A stretch of DNA of 64,000 bases from the NCBI RefSeq assembly GCF_001879205.1, contig NZ_MLFK01000009.1:558001-622000 (forward strand), read 5' to 3'. This DNA is from Flavobacterium johnsoniae. Lineage in GTDB: Bacteria > Bacteroidota > Bacteroidia > Flavobacteriales > Flavobacteriaceae. The position numbers were made by a program, and so were the translations under genes. The notes beneath the pieces were generated by a model. The model made no database searches and had not been told where the DNA came from. It saw only the letters and a list, made by a program, of their open reading frames with translations. How positions within the stretch are numbered: position 1 is the stretch's first letter; the number at the start of each line of letters is the position of its first letter. Below are positions 8,113 through 16,079 of the stretch, in pieces.

Positions 8113-8673
8113 ATGAATATACCATGTATTTTAATACCGATTTTAGTGGGGCTAATCTGTGGAATTTTAGGTTACTTACTAGGAAAACTAAATTCAAAAG
8201 GAGATGATTCACTTGCTGCATCATTACAAGCAGATTTAGATGCCTGCAGAGCAAATACGAAGAATTTAAACGCCAAAATCTCTTCTCTGGAAGCAGATCT
8301 GACCGCAGCAAATCTAAAAGTTAAAGCCGCAGCATCAGCGCCTAAATCATTTGTATCAGAAGTTCCTGCAGTCGTATTCGATAGTGCTCTGGCAGCAACT
8401 GTATTGGGTAAGAAAATAAAACAAGACGATTTGAAAATCGTTGAAGGAATCGGACCAAAAATCGAAGCTTTATTTAACGAAGCGGGAATTAAAACCTGGC
8501 GTGATCTTTCAGAATCTTCTACCGAAAAACTACAATCTATTCTGGATGCAGGCGGAGAAAACTATTCTATTCATAACCCAAGTACATGGGCAAAACAAGC
8601 TTTGTTTGCTTATGAAGGTAAATGGAAAGAATTAAAAGAATGGCAGGAAAACCTGCTTGGCGGGAAAGAATGA
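8113..8673 (+). CDS. Membrane protein with coiled coil and helix-hairpin-helix-like domain
   Basis: The 186-residue protein has one N-terminal membrane segment with glycine-rich faces (about 3-25), a coiled coil (about 33-75) and a C-terminal region with DDLKIVEGIGPKIEALFNEAGI, the GIGPK helix-hairpin-helix signature. HHH modules of this kind usually bind DNA non-specifically or act as protein-interaction units. Here the module is tethered to the membrane. It is co-transcribed with the double-OmpA protein, so a role at the envelope is likely, but the exact function is unknown. Confidence 0.75.
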   Translation: MNIPCILIPILVGLICGILGYLLGKLNSKGDDSLAASLQADLDACRANTKNLNAKISSLEADLTAANLKVKAAASAPKSFVSEVPAVVFDSALAATVLGKKIKQDDLKIVEGIGPKIEALFNEAGIKTWRDLSESSTEKLQSILDAGGENYSIHNPSTWAKQALFAYEGKWKELKEWQENLLGGKE

Positions 8674-8792
8674 TTTTAAAAGGTTCAAAGATATAAAGCT
8701 GCAAAGGTTCAAAGTTTTTTACTTTGTCTCTTTGCGGCTTTTTCTTCGTTGCATTATTCCTTTGTCCGTTTGAACATTTGCGCGTTTGTCCC

Positions 8793-9833
8793 TTAAAAAA
8801 AACTCTTCGTATCCCAGTTTTGAGCTGAATCGTACCACAACTGTCCTTTTAAAACTTTTAGAGGGCAATCAAAATTATTGGTATAAAGTGCGCCAGTTCC
8901 TAAACCCTGAGGCATTTTTGAGTTTTGGAGAAATGTCCATTGCGCAATTGCATTTAAACCGATATTGGATTCTAAGGCCGAAGTAATCCACCAGCCGACA
9001 TTGTACTTTTCTGCCAGTGTAATCCATTCCTTTGTTCCTCTAAAACCTCCAATAAAACTTGGTTTTAAAATGATATATTGCGGTTTTATTTCCTGCAGTA
9101 ACTGTTCTTTTTCTTCAAATGAAAAAACACCAATTAGTTCCTCGTCCAATGCTGCCGGGAATGGTGTTATCCTGCATAAATCAGCCATCGCCTGGATATT
9201 TCCTTTTTTAATAGGCTGTTCGATACTATGCAGCTGAAATTTATTTAATTGATTAAGTTTATCTAAAGCTTCATTTAAGGCAAAAGCACCATTTGCATCA
9301 ACACGAATTTCTATTTCTTCAATAGAAAAATGACTGCGGATGAAAGCTAATAATTCTAATTCTTTTTGAAAATCAATTGCTCCAATTTTAAGTTTAATGC
9401 ACTTAAAACCATCAGCTAATTTTTCTTCTATCTGTTCTTTCATAAAAGCTGGTTCACCCATCCAAACCAGACCGTTTATTTCGATTGACTTAAGAGTATT
9501 GGTAAAATCTGAAGGGAAAAGTAAAAAGGGATTTTCACTTTTAAGGGATAAAAAAGCCATTTCTATTCCAAATTGAATCGAAGGAAATTCAAGTAGAGAT
9601 TCCCAAAGTACCTTTTCTCCTAAATGAATGTTCTCGCAGACCCACTTTAACTTTTCTTCATAATCATCCCGATCATCTGCACTTAAACCACGCAGAAGGC
9701 CGCATTCGCCTATTCCTTTTTTACCATTTTCTTCAAGAATGATAAACCAGGTTTCTTTTTCGGTCATAATGCCGCGAGACGTTCCAGACGGGCGTTTAAA
9801 CTCGAGCATGTATTTATGGTAAGCTGCTTTCAT
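8793..9833 (-). CDS. menC: o-Succinylbenzoate synthase (enolase superfamily)
   Basis: Catalyses dehydration of SHCHC to o-succinylbenzoate in menaquinone synthesis. The muconate-lactonizing fold signatures are visible: CIKLKIGAIDF with the general-base lysine, then the three metal ligands in RVDANGAF, SIEQPI and ALDEEL, and a second lysine in YIILKPSFIGG. The 346-residue length is normal. A dipeptide epimerase is the alternative in this superfamily, but menA, menB and menD follow on the same strand within 9 kb, so menC is preferred. No SHCHC synthase, menE or menF is recognisable in the window. Confidence 0.82.
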   Translation of the reverse strand: MKAAYHKYMLEFKRPSGTSRGIMTEKETWFIILEENGKKGIGECGLLRGLSADDRDDYEEKLKWVCENIHLGEKVLWESLLEFPSIQFGIEMAFLSLKSENPFLLFPSDFTNTLKSIEINGLVWMGEPAFMKEQIEEKLADGFKCIKLKIGAIDFQKELELLAFIRSHFSIEEIEIRVDANGAFALNEALDKLNQLNKFQLHSIEQPIKKGNIQAMADLCRITPFPAALDEELIGVFSFEEKEQLLQEIKPQYIILKPSFIGGFRGTKEWITLAEKYNVGWWITSALESNIGLNAIAQWTFLQNSKMPQGLGTGALYTNNFDCPLKVLKGQLWYDSAQNWDTKSFF

Positions 9834-9903
9834 TTTTTTAGATGCTAAAATAGTAAGGCAAGATGCTAAGAAACTAAAAACTTAGTCTAAGCATCTTAGC
9901 AAC

Positions 9904-11106
9904 TTAATTATATAGTTTTAAAACTTTTTCGAAGTCTTTTGAAGGTAAACCTGCTTTTTCAAAAACAGCAAAATCATATTTTGTTTTGTCTTTCCAGCTG
10001 ATGCTGTCTGTAACGTTTTGATTTTGGTACTTTTTATAAATTGCTTTTGCATCACTGTAATTATCACTGACTAAGTAAACGTGGGCTAAGTTTAGCTTTA
10101 TAAGCAATTCAGTATTGTCTAATTTTTCTCCTTCTTGCAGGAACTTCAATGCTTTTGCGTATTGTTTTGTCAAAAGATAGCAGTAACCAATTGAATTGTA
10201 ATCTAATGCAGTCGCCTTTCCGTCGTTAATAATGGTGTTTAATTTCGGAATAGCTTCGTTGTATTTTTGCTGTTTTATTAAACCTGAAACCTGACTTCTT
10301 AAATCGCTATAAACGTTTTTGGAAATATCAGCATCTTTATAACAGGCATTTCCGAAATCTTTGTACACTTTCGTTTTTTCGACTGCAAGTAATTTTTGAA
10401 ACTCCGAATAACGGTATTGTTTCATGATTTTCTCGAGAATACAAACGCAAAAATCGTCAGAATTAGCCATTTTTTGTGCCAGTGTAGATGTTTTGCAGAG
10501 ACCGATTATTTCATTTTTGTTATCCTGATTCCAACCGCGATTAAGTTTAATATCAACCCATGGCACCACTTCTAAAACTACTTTTTGACTTAAAAACCAG
10601 TTTTTGCTTTCAAAACCAAACCAAATGTTGCTTGTATTTTGTTTTAAACATGAATTTTTGTCTAAAGAAATACGTTTTGCATCTTTACTTATAGGTTCTG
10701 CCTGAGAATAACACGCCATATCTACTTTTCCGTCGGTGATGTACTTTTTAGTGCTTTCGCTAGATGCAAAAAGCGAATATGTACATTGATCGTCTCCTGA
10801 AATATTAGACATTAAGAAAACAGCTCCGGCCGAGCCCTGCCCTATACCATAAGGATCCGGAATAGACTTTAGAAGCGAAACCAGACTATTGGCCATTTGC
10901 TGATTTTTGTCAAGAAGTGTAATTCTGTAAACAATTTCAGTCGTTCCTACTGGCAAATCTTCGGTTTTTACAAGAATTCTGTCTCCTGCAGAAATCAGAA
11001 TTTCTTTTGTTGTGGCACGTTCTTTATCCCAATAACCGTCTTTTTGAGCAAAGGTGCTGTAACTTGAAGTGATTAAAAGAAGTAAGAATATCTTTTTAAA
11101 ATTCAT
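9904..11106 (-). CDS. Secreted protein of unknown function with C-terminal TPR-like repeats
   Basis: A 400-residue protein with a signal peptide (MNFKKIFLLLLITSSYSTFA then QKD). Residues about 40-230 form a cysteine-containing region I do not recognise, with SGDDQCTYSLF and FCVCILEK. From about 265 on, tetratricopeptide-like helices appear: EAIPKLNTIINDGKATALDYNSIGYCYLLTKQYAKALKF, then a second repeat with LNLAHVYLVSDNYSDAKAIY. The protein is probably periplasmic or surface associated. It sits inside the men gene block without an obvious link to quinone synthesis. Confidence 0.65.
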   Translation of the reverse strand: MNFKKIFLLLLITSSYSTFAQKDGYWDKERATTKEILISAGDRILVKTEDLPVGTTEIVYRITLLDKNQQMANSLVSLLKSIPDPYGIGQGSAGAVFLMSNISGDDQCTYSLFASSESTKKYITDGKVDMACYSQAEPISKDAKRISLDKNSCLKQNTSNIWFGFESKNWFLSQKVVLEVVPWVDIKLNRGWNQDNKNEIIGLCKTSTLAQKMANSDDFCVCILEKIMKQYRYSEFQKLLAVEKTKVYKDFGNACYKDADISKNVYSDLRSQVSGLIKQQKYNEAIPKLNTIINDGKATALDYNSIGYCYLLTKQYAKALKFLQEGEKLDNTELLIKLNLAHVYLVSDNYSDAKAIYKKYQNQNVTDSISWKDKTKYDFAVFEKAGLPSKDFEKVLKLYN

Positions 11107-11194
11107 TATCTGAATATTTGCTATTTGTTTTTATTCCCATTTTTGAAATTCCTCGCCGCTCTGGATAACAAGTATAGCGAATAATCTATCGTGT

Positions 11195-11254
11195 AACCCT
11201 GATAGAAGCTATATCCTTGTTTCGAACACCGTCACAAAAGATATAGCGTCCCGG
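11195..11254 (+). repeat. Intergenic repeat, copy B (degenerate)
   Basis: Reads AACCCTGATAGAAGC, TATATCCTTG, a central part without strong self-complementarity, then AAAAGATATAGCG and TCCCGG. The ends match copies A (1101-1170) and C (61035-61110), but the central hairpin has decayed. The surrounding 11107-11314 spacer holds no gene and is locally richer in G+C than its flanks. Confidence 0.5.
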
Positions 11255-11314
11255 AAGCCTGGGGAGCGGGAAATAGCTCCTTGTCCCTCAACTTATTTCA
11301 GGATAAATATATTG

Positions 11315-11992
11315 TTACAATTCTATGGATTCTCCAATATTTAAGAGCATCAAATCTTTTCCTTTATCAAAGAATTTGCGAATTGATTCTTCGTGGTTAA
11401 TTTCGATATAACCAAAAGTATCAAAATGATATCCCAGAATTTTATCACATTCTACAAAATCAGATGCGATGATAGCATCTTCAACATCCATTGTAAAGTT
11501 ATTTCCAATTGGAAGAATGGCTAAATCTAGTTTTGTTCTAAGCGGAATCAATTTCATGTCCATTGTAAGAGCTGTGTCTCCTGCAATATAAATATTTTTA
11601 TGTTCGCCTTCGATCACGAATCCGCCTGGATTTCCTCCGTAAGTGCCATCTGGAAAAGAACTTGAATGAATGGCATTTACATATTTCACTTTTCCGAAAT
11701 CAAATTTCCAGCTGCCACCATGATTCATTGGATGTGCATTAAGCCCTTTTTTGGCATAATAGCTTGTAATCTCAGCATTTGAAACAATTACAGCATTGGT
11801 ATTTTTTGCAATAGTTTCAACGTCCAGAACATGATCGCTGTGTGCGTGAGTTAATAAAATATAATCTGCTTTTAATGTGTTTATGTCAACAGATGCTGCT
11901 CTCGGATTTCCGGAAATAAATGGATCAACAATAATGTGTTTTCCTCCAACTTCGATACCTAAAGATGCGTGTCCGTAAAATGTAATTTTCAT
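11315..11992 (-). CDS. UPF0173-type metal-dependent hydrolase (metallo-beta-lactamase fold)
   Basis: The 225-residue protein starts MKITFYGHASLGIEV and has VDPFISGNP, typical of UPF0173. The metal-binding motif HAHSDH is at residues 49-54. Later IYIAGDT and HFDTFG supply further metal ligands. Substrate unknown. Start: the frame continues upstream from a TTG at 12049, which would overlap the end of menA by 29 nt. The ATG at 11992 leaves a 28-nt gap from the menA stop and matches the family N-terminus. It is probably co-transcribed with menA. Confidence 0.85.
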   Translation of the reverse strand: MKITFYGHASLGIEVGGKHIIVDPFISGNPRAASVDINTLKADYILLTHAHSDHVLDVETIAKNTNAVIVSNAEITSYYAKKGLNAHPMNHGGSWKFDFGKVKYVNAIHSSSFPDGTYGGNPGGFVIEGEHKNIYIAGDTALTMDMKLIPLRTKLDLAILPIGNNFTMDVEDAIIASDFVECDKILGYHFDTFGYIEINHEESIRKFFDKGKDLMLLNIGESIEL

Positions 11993-12020
11993 TTTTAAAA
12001 ATTTTAAAGTTGAACTAAGT

Positions 12021-12983
12021 TTATCTTCCGCCCAGGAAAAGGTTAACAATAATGTCTGAAATTAAGGAAATCATACATACTGTTAGTAATATTGAAAGTA
12101 AAAATGTGCTAAGTGCCAGTTTTTTTAATTCAGGATCTAAAAGCTTAGGATTTTGGTTTTTAGATACTGTAATTAAATGCTTTGTTAAAGGTATGTAAGC
12201 CAATAAAAACAAATACTGATCGAAATTATAATCGCTTAAAATCGCAAAAATAATAACTAAAAGCATGGCCGTAATAATCAATGTAAAATGATATATTTTA
12301 GCTTTTGCACCTCCCATTTGCACTACGATCGTATTTTTTCCTGATTTTCTGTCTGATTCTTCGTCGCGCATGTTGTTTAGGTTTAAAACACCAACGCTCA
12401 ATAAACCAATTGAAACTGCCGGAAGAATTAAAAGCGGATCTACTTCTTTAGAATACAAAAAGTTAACTCCTAAAGTGCTTACTAATCCAAAGAATATAAA
12501 AACAAATAAATCTCCAAATCCTTTATATCCATAGGCTGAATTTCCAACCGTATAACGAATTGCAGAAATAATAGCCGCAATTCCAAGTAACAGGAAAAAG
12601 ATAGAATAGCCAAAATTGTCTTTCCCGAAGGCAAAATAAATCAGGATAATGGCTGATAATAGTGTTAATAACGATGTGATTATGATGGCCTTCTTCATTG
12701 CTTGAGGCGTGATAATACCACTTTGAATGGCACGCTGAGGGCCTACGCGATCTGCGTTATCTGTACCTTTTACTCCATCTCCGTAATCATTGGCAAAATT
12801 AGATAGAACCTGTAAGCCAAGCGTTGTTAAAAGTGCAAAACCAAAAATTTTCCAGCTGAATACTTCAGTTGGCGTATTAATAGTTTCTGTTGGGTTTGAA
12901 AGTGCATAAATACTTCCAACTATAATTCCGGAAACTGATAAAGGCAATGTGCGCAGTCTTGCGGCTTCAATCCAATGTTTCAT
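12021..12983 (-). CDS. menA: 1,4-dihydroxy-2-naphthoate polyprenyltransferase
   Basis: Transfers the prenyl chain to DHNA, making demethylmenaquinone, in the inner membrane. MKHWIEAARLRTLPLSVSG is the MenA N-terminus. NFANDYGDGVKGTD (first Asp-rich prenyl-PP/Mg motif) and NLNNMRDEESDRKSGKNT (second Asp-rich motif) are both intact. The hydrophobic profile suggests eight or nine membrane helices over 320 residues. Start: an in-frame TTG at 13016 lies in the repetitive TTTCAGGTTTCA spacer and is rejected in favour of the ATG at 12983. menB is 100 bp upstream on the same strand. Confidence 0.93.
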   Translation of the reverse strand: MKHWIEAARLRTLPLSVSGIIVGSIYALSNPTETINTPTEVFSWKIFGFALLTTLGLQVLSNFANDYGDGVKGTDNADRVGPQRAIQSGIITPQAMKKAIIITSLLTLLSAIILIYFAFGKDNFGYSIFFLLLGIAAIISAIRYTVGNSAYGYKGFGDLFVFIFFGLVSTLGVNFLYSKEVDPLLILPAVSIGLLSVGVLNLNNMRDEESDRKSGKNTIVVQMGGAKAKIYHFTLIITAMLLVIIFAILSDYNFDQYLFLLAYIPLTKHLITVSKNQNPKLLDPELKKLALSTFLLSILLTVCMISLISDIIVNLFLGGR

Positions 12984-13001
12984 TATTTGTTTTGTTTTTT
13001 T

Positions 13002-13068
13002 AGTTTCAGGTTTCAACTTTCAGGTTTCAACTTTCAGGTTTCTAATTTGAAACCTGAAACTTGAAACT
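13002..13068. repeat. TTTCAGGTTTCAA simple-repeat cluster between menB and menA
   Basis: Three direct copies of (T)TTCAGGTTTC followed by the inverted phrase GAAACCTGAAACTTGAAAC allow a long intercistronic hairpin. The same phrase occurs in the spacers at 45200-45251 and 46050-46080. Confidence 0.6.
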
Positions 13069-13083
13069 ATTTTTATAACTTCT

Positions 13084-13917
13084 TTACGGTAACCATTTAT
13101 TTTCGCCGAAGTTTGGTTTTCTTTTTTCTAAAAAGGCATTTCTTCCTTCTTTGGCTTCTTCGGTCATATACGCTAAACGTGTGGCTTCTCCGGCAAAAAC
13201 CTGCTGCCCTACCATTCCGTCGTCTGTTAAATTCATGGCGAATTTCAGCATTTTTATAGAAGTTGGAGATTTTTGAAGAATTTCCTGTGCCCATTCGTAA
13301 GCAGTTGCTTCTAACTCCTCATGCGGAATAACGGCATTTACCATTCCCATTTCGAACGCTTCCTGAGCAGAATAATTTCTTCCTAAAAAGAAAATTTCAC
13401 GTGCTTTTTTCTGTCCCACCATTTTGGCAAGATAAGCAGATCCGTAACCGCCGTCAAAGCTGGTAACATCAGCATCTGTTTGTTTAAAAATAGCGTGTTC
13501 TTTACTTGCCAAAGTCATATCACAAACAACGTGCAGACTATGTCCGCCGCCAACTGCCCATCCTGGAACTACAGCAATAACCACTTTTGGCATAAAACGA
13601 ATTAAGCGTTGTACTTCTAAAATATTTAAACGATGCTGTCCGTCTTCACCCACATATCCCTGGTGTCCGCGTGCGTTTTGATCGCCTCCGCTGCAAAATG
13701 AATAAACACCATCTTTAGTTGATGGCCCTTCTGCTGAAAGTAAAACTACTCCAATAGAAGTATCTTCTTGTGCATCGTAAAAAGCCTGGTATAATTCTGA
13801 AGTTGTTTTTGGTCTGAAAGCATTTCTAACATTAGGTCTGTTAAATGCAATTCTGGCAACTCCGTTGCATTTTTTATAGGTTATATCTTCAAATTCTCTG
13901 GCAGTAATCCAATCCAT
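13084..13917 (-). CDS. menB: 1,4-dihydroxy-2-naphthoyl-CoA synthase
   Basis: A crotonase-fold enzyme that cyclises o-succinylbenzoyl-CoA to DHNA-CoA. The 277 residues include IAFNRPNVRNAFRPKT, the oxyanion-hole segment FCSGGDQNARG, VVPGWAVGGGHSLH, and KQTDADVTSFDGGYGS with the MenB catalytic aspartate. The C-terminal KRKPNFGENKWLP is family-typical. It heads the menB-menA-UPF0173 run on the minus strand. The 660 bp upstream contain no recognised gene, so its promoter should lie just above 13917, although no perfect TAnnTTTG is visible there (TATTTTTA is the closest). Confidence 0.96.
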   Translation of the reverse strand: MDWITAREFEDITYKKCNGVARIAFNRPNVRNAFRPKTTSELYQAFYDAQEDTSIGVVLLSAEGPSTKDGVYSFCSGGDQNARGHQGYVGEDGQHRLNILEVQRLIRFMPKVVIAVVPGWAVGGGHSLHVVCDMTLASKEHAIFKQTDADVTSFDGGYGSAYLAKMVGQKKAREIFFLGRNYSAQEAFEMGMVNAVIPHEELEATAYEWAQEILQKSPTSIKMLKFAMNLTDDGMVGQQVFAGEATRLAYMTEEAKEGRNAFLEKRKPNFGENKWLP

Positions 13918-14580
13918 TTCTATTTGTTTTATTTTAAAAAATTATAGTGTAAAAATAAAGCATTTTTTACATTTTCACCTATTGATTTTTGTTTAAGTGA
14001 CGGCTAATTTTTGTTTCAATGTTAACAATTAGGGTGCCCTCACAAAAAATAACACTTTTTAACATTAGTTTTAAAAAATAATGAGTAATTTTACACCCTA
14101 GAAATCAATGAGATACAAGTTATTTTGTTGATATAAGATTGATTTTCTTTCACTGATTTATTAACCTAAAAAATGATTTTTTTGAGAAAATTTAAAAAAT
14201 TTGTCGCTCATTTTTTTATGGTTTTAATTCATAAGCCTACGAAGAATGAGCAAATGATTTATTCGTTTGTCAAGACTTCAAAGAGGAGATAGTAACACCT
14301 AAGGTTAAACGCTAGAATTATTTAGTAATTAGTATCAAATTGATTACGAAAAGAGGAAAAATGCTAACTAAAACTTCTATAAGTTATTTTATTAAACCAA
14401 ATGGATTAGCCGTGAAATTAAATTTTTGCTTTTGAGATAAACGCATCAATTATTTAAAGACATACCATAGAGAAAGTAGTTTCAAAAATTCGTAAAGCTA
14501 TTACTTTCAATATGAATTCGAATTATTTTATTTCTGTTTTTTTTTAATTACAATTTTTTTTAAAACTAGAATAAAAAGGG
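13918..14580. other. 660-bp spacer without a recognised gene
   Basis: Very AT-rich. The best small frame is 14173-14292 on the plus strand (39 codons, MIFLRKFKKF..., ending TSKRR), basic and partly hydrophobic, with no clear ribosome-binding site. A 24-codon frame follows at 14361 after AAGAGGAAAA. I see no tRNA fold, no terminator inside and no strong promoter (TAATTTTA near 14086 is the closest). It may hold a small RNA or short peptide, or simply be regulatory sequence for menB. Confidence 0.3.
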
Positions 14581-14607
14581 AAAGGCTGCTTGTAATGAGC
14601 AGCCTTT
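14581..14607 (-). terminator. Terminator of the CvfB-like gene
   Basis: AAAGGCTGCT / AGCAGCCTTT with a 7-nt loop. On the minus strand it is followed by a CCCTTTTTAT tract, 39 nt after the gene's stop. Confidence 0.75.
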
Positions 14608-14645
14608 CTTGTATAAATGATTTTGAAATCCCAATATTTAAAAAT

Positions 14646-15500
14646 TTACTCTTTAACCAGATAAATTCCATCTTCTTTAATCTCAATGAGTTTCTCTTTA
14701 TATAAAGCTCCAACGGCTTTTTTAAAGGTCTTTTTACTCATTTTTAAAACCGTTTTAATGTCTTCGGGATGCGAATTGTCATTTAAGCGTAAAAAACCTC
14801 TGTTGGCTCTTAATTCATCTAAAATCTTTTCAGCATTAGGTTCAATGCTTTGATACCCCTGAATCTGCAATGCAACGTCTATTTTATTATCAGGACGAAT
14901 GTTTTTAATATAACCGCGCATTCTGTCTCCGGTTCTTATAGCGTCATCATAAACTTCATCTTTATATAAAAGCCCTTTGTGCTGCTCGTTTATAATCACA
15001 TTTATTCCCAATTCCGTAATGTGAGAAACTATCAAATCAACTTCTTCTCCTTTTTCAACTGTTAGCTGATCGTTATTTAAAAATTGGTTCAACTTACTTG
15101 AAGCCACCAAACGATTGGTTTTTTCATCTTTATAAAGATAAACAAGGTAACGTTTTCCTTTTTCCATCGGGCGGGCTTGTTCTTTAAAAGGCACCAGAAT
15201 GTCTTTTTCCATTCCCCAATCCATGAAAGCCCCAACCTGATTGATGTAATTCACTCTTAAAAGCGCAAATTCATTCAATAAAATATAAGGTTCGAGCGTA
15301 GTGGCAACCGGACGCTGCTCGTGGTCCAAATAAACGAACACAACAAGCTCTTCGCCTATTTCAAATTCGTTTGGGACATATTTATTGGGTAATAAAACAT
15401 CGTGAATCCCTTCCGGATCTTTTTCAGGATTTCCTAAAAACAGACCGACTTTGGTATCACGTAATATAGTAAGTGTATTGTATTTTCCTATTTCAAGCAT
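14646..15500 (-). CDS. CvfB-like S1-domain RNA-binding protein
   Basis: The 284-residue protein begins MLEIGKYNTLTILRDTKVGLFLG, the usual N-terminus of the CvfB/YitL family. It contains several S1-like OB folds (about 1-60, 65-130, 145-210) and a C-terminal winged-helix segment (LKMSKKTFKKAVGALYKEKLI). Family members bind RNA and affect virulence-gene or stress expression in Gram-positives; the role here is unknown. Start: the frame reaches 15548, but a TACATTTG promoter element overlaps that point (15546-15553, minus), so the ATG at 15500 is used. Confidence 0.82.
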   Translation of the reverse strand: MLEIGKYNTLTILRDTKVGLFLGNPEKDPEGIHDVLLPNKYVPNEFEIGEELVVFVYLDHEQRPVATTLEPYILLNEFALLRVNYINQVGAFMDWGMEKDILVPFKEQARPMEKGKRYLVYLYKDEKTNRLVASSKLNQFLNNDQLTVEKGEEVDLIVSHITELGINVIINEQHKGLLYKDEVYDDAIRTGDRMRGYIKNIRPDNKIDVALQIQGYQSIEPNAEKILDELRANRGFLRLNDNSHPEDIKTVLKMSKKTFKKAVGALYKEKLIEIKEDGIYLVKE

Positions 15501-15545
15501 ATTCTTTAAGGTTCTAAGCTGATAAGCAACTAAGTTTCTAAGCCG

Positions 15546-15553
15546 CAAATGTA
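15546..15553 (-). promoter_or_regulatory. -7 element TACATTTG for the CvfB-like gene
   Basis: Perfect TAnnTTTG on the minus strand, 45 nt before the ATG at 15500; no TTG at standard distance. Confidence 0.45.
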
Positions 15554-15608
15554 CGAAGTTTGAAAATGGTAAACCGAAAAATATTGTAAAGATGATTTAT
15601 AAAAGCAA

Positions 15609-15635
15609 AAAAGCGCCCTATTTTACGGCGCTTTT
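15609..15635 (-). terminator. Terminator of the DUF2853 gene
   Basis: AAAAGCGCC / GGCGCTTTT hairpin with a T-run on the minus strand, immediately after the stop at 15641. Confidence 0.75.
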
Positions 15636-15640
15636 ACTTT

Positions 15641-15985
15641 TTATTTATTATAGACACTTTCTTTTTTAAAGTGCACCGTTAATAAGTAATAAACAACGGC
15701 TCTGTATTTGTGTTTGTTTGCAGTGCCGTATTTTTCTAAAACTGCATGAATAGCTTCATCTAAAGCCGGACTGTCAGGTAAACCTAATTTTTTAATTAGA
15801 AAATTATTTTTAACGGTATGCAGCTCTGAATCTTGAGTTCCTGCTACTGTTGAGGCATCAGCATTGTAAATTGCTGGTCCACACCCTATTGTTACTTTTG
15901 TTAACAAATCCATATTTGGAGTTACGCCGCATTTATCTTTTAAATCTGCCGCATACTTCTTAATTAGTTCATCTCTTTTACTCAT
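15641..15985 (-). CDS. DUF2853 family protein
   Basis: A 114-residue soluble, alpha-helical protein: MSKRDELIKKYAADLKDK, GVTPNMDLLTKVTIGCGPAIYNADAST, then a helical C-terminus with HKYRAVVYYLLTVHF. This matches DUF2853, whose function is not known. It has its own TAGATTTG element upstream and its own terminator, so it is monocistronic between the CvfB-like gene and menD. Confidence 0.8.
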   Translation of the reverse strand: MSKRDELIKKYAADLKDKCGVTPNMDLLTKVTIGCGPAIYNADASTVAGTQDSELHTVKNNFLIKKLGLPDSPALDEAIHAVLEKYGTANKHKYRAVVYYLLTVHFKKESVYNK

Positions 15986-16018
15986 AATAAATTTAATATT
16001 GGTTACTATTTATGCAGC

Positions 16019-16026
16019 CAAATCTA
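16019..16026 (-). promoter_or_regulatory. -7 element TAGATTTG for the DUF2853 gene
   Basis: Perfect TAnnTTTG on the minus strand, 33 nt before the start codon at 15985. Confidence 0.5.
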
Positions 16027-16079
16027 AATAATATTCAGAGTTTAAACTAATTTTTAACACTATTTAACTTACTTTTTAT

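Noticed and set aside
14528-14713. 61-codon minus-strand frame over the CvfB-like gene end
   Set aside because: It overlaps the terminator and the end of the well-supported gene in another frame.
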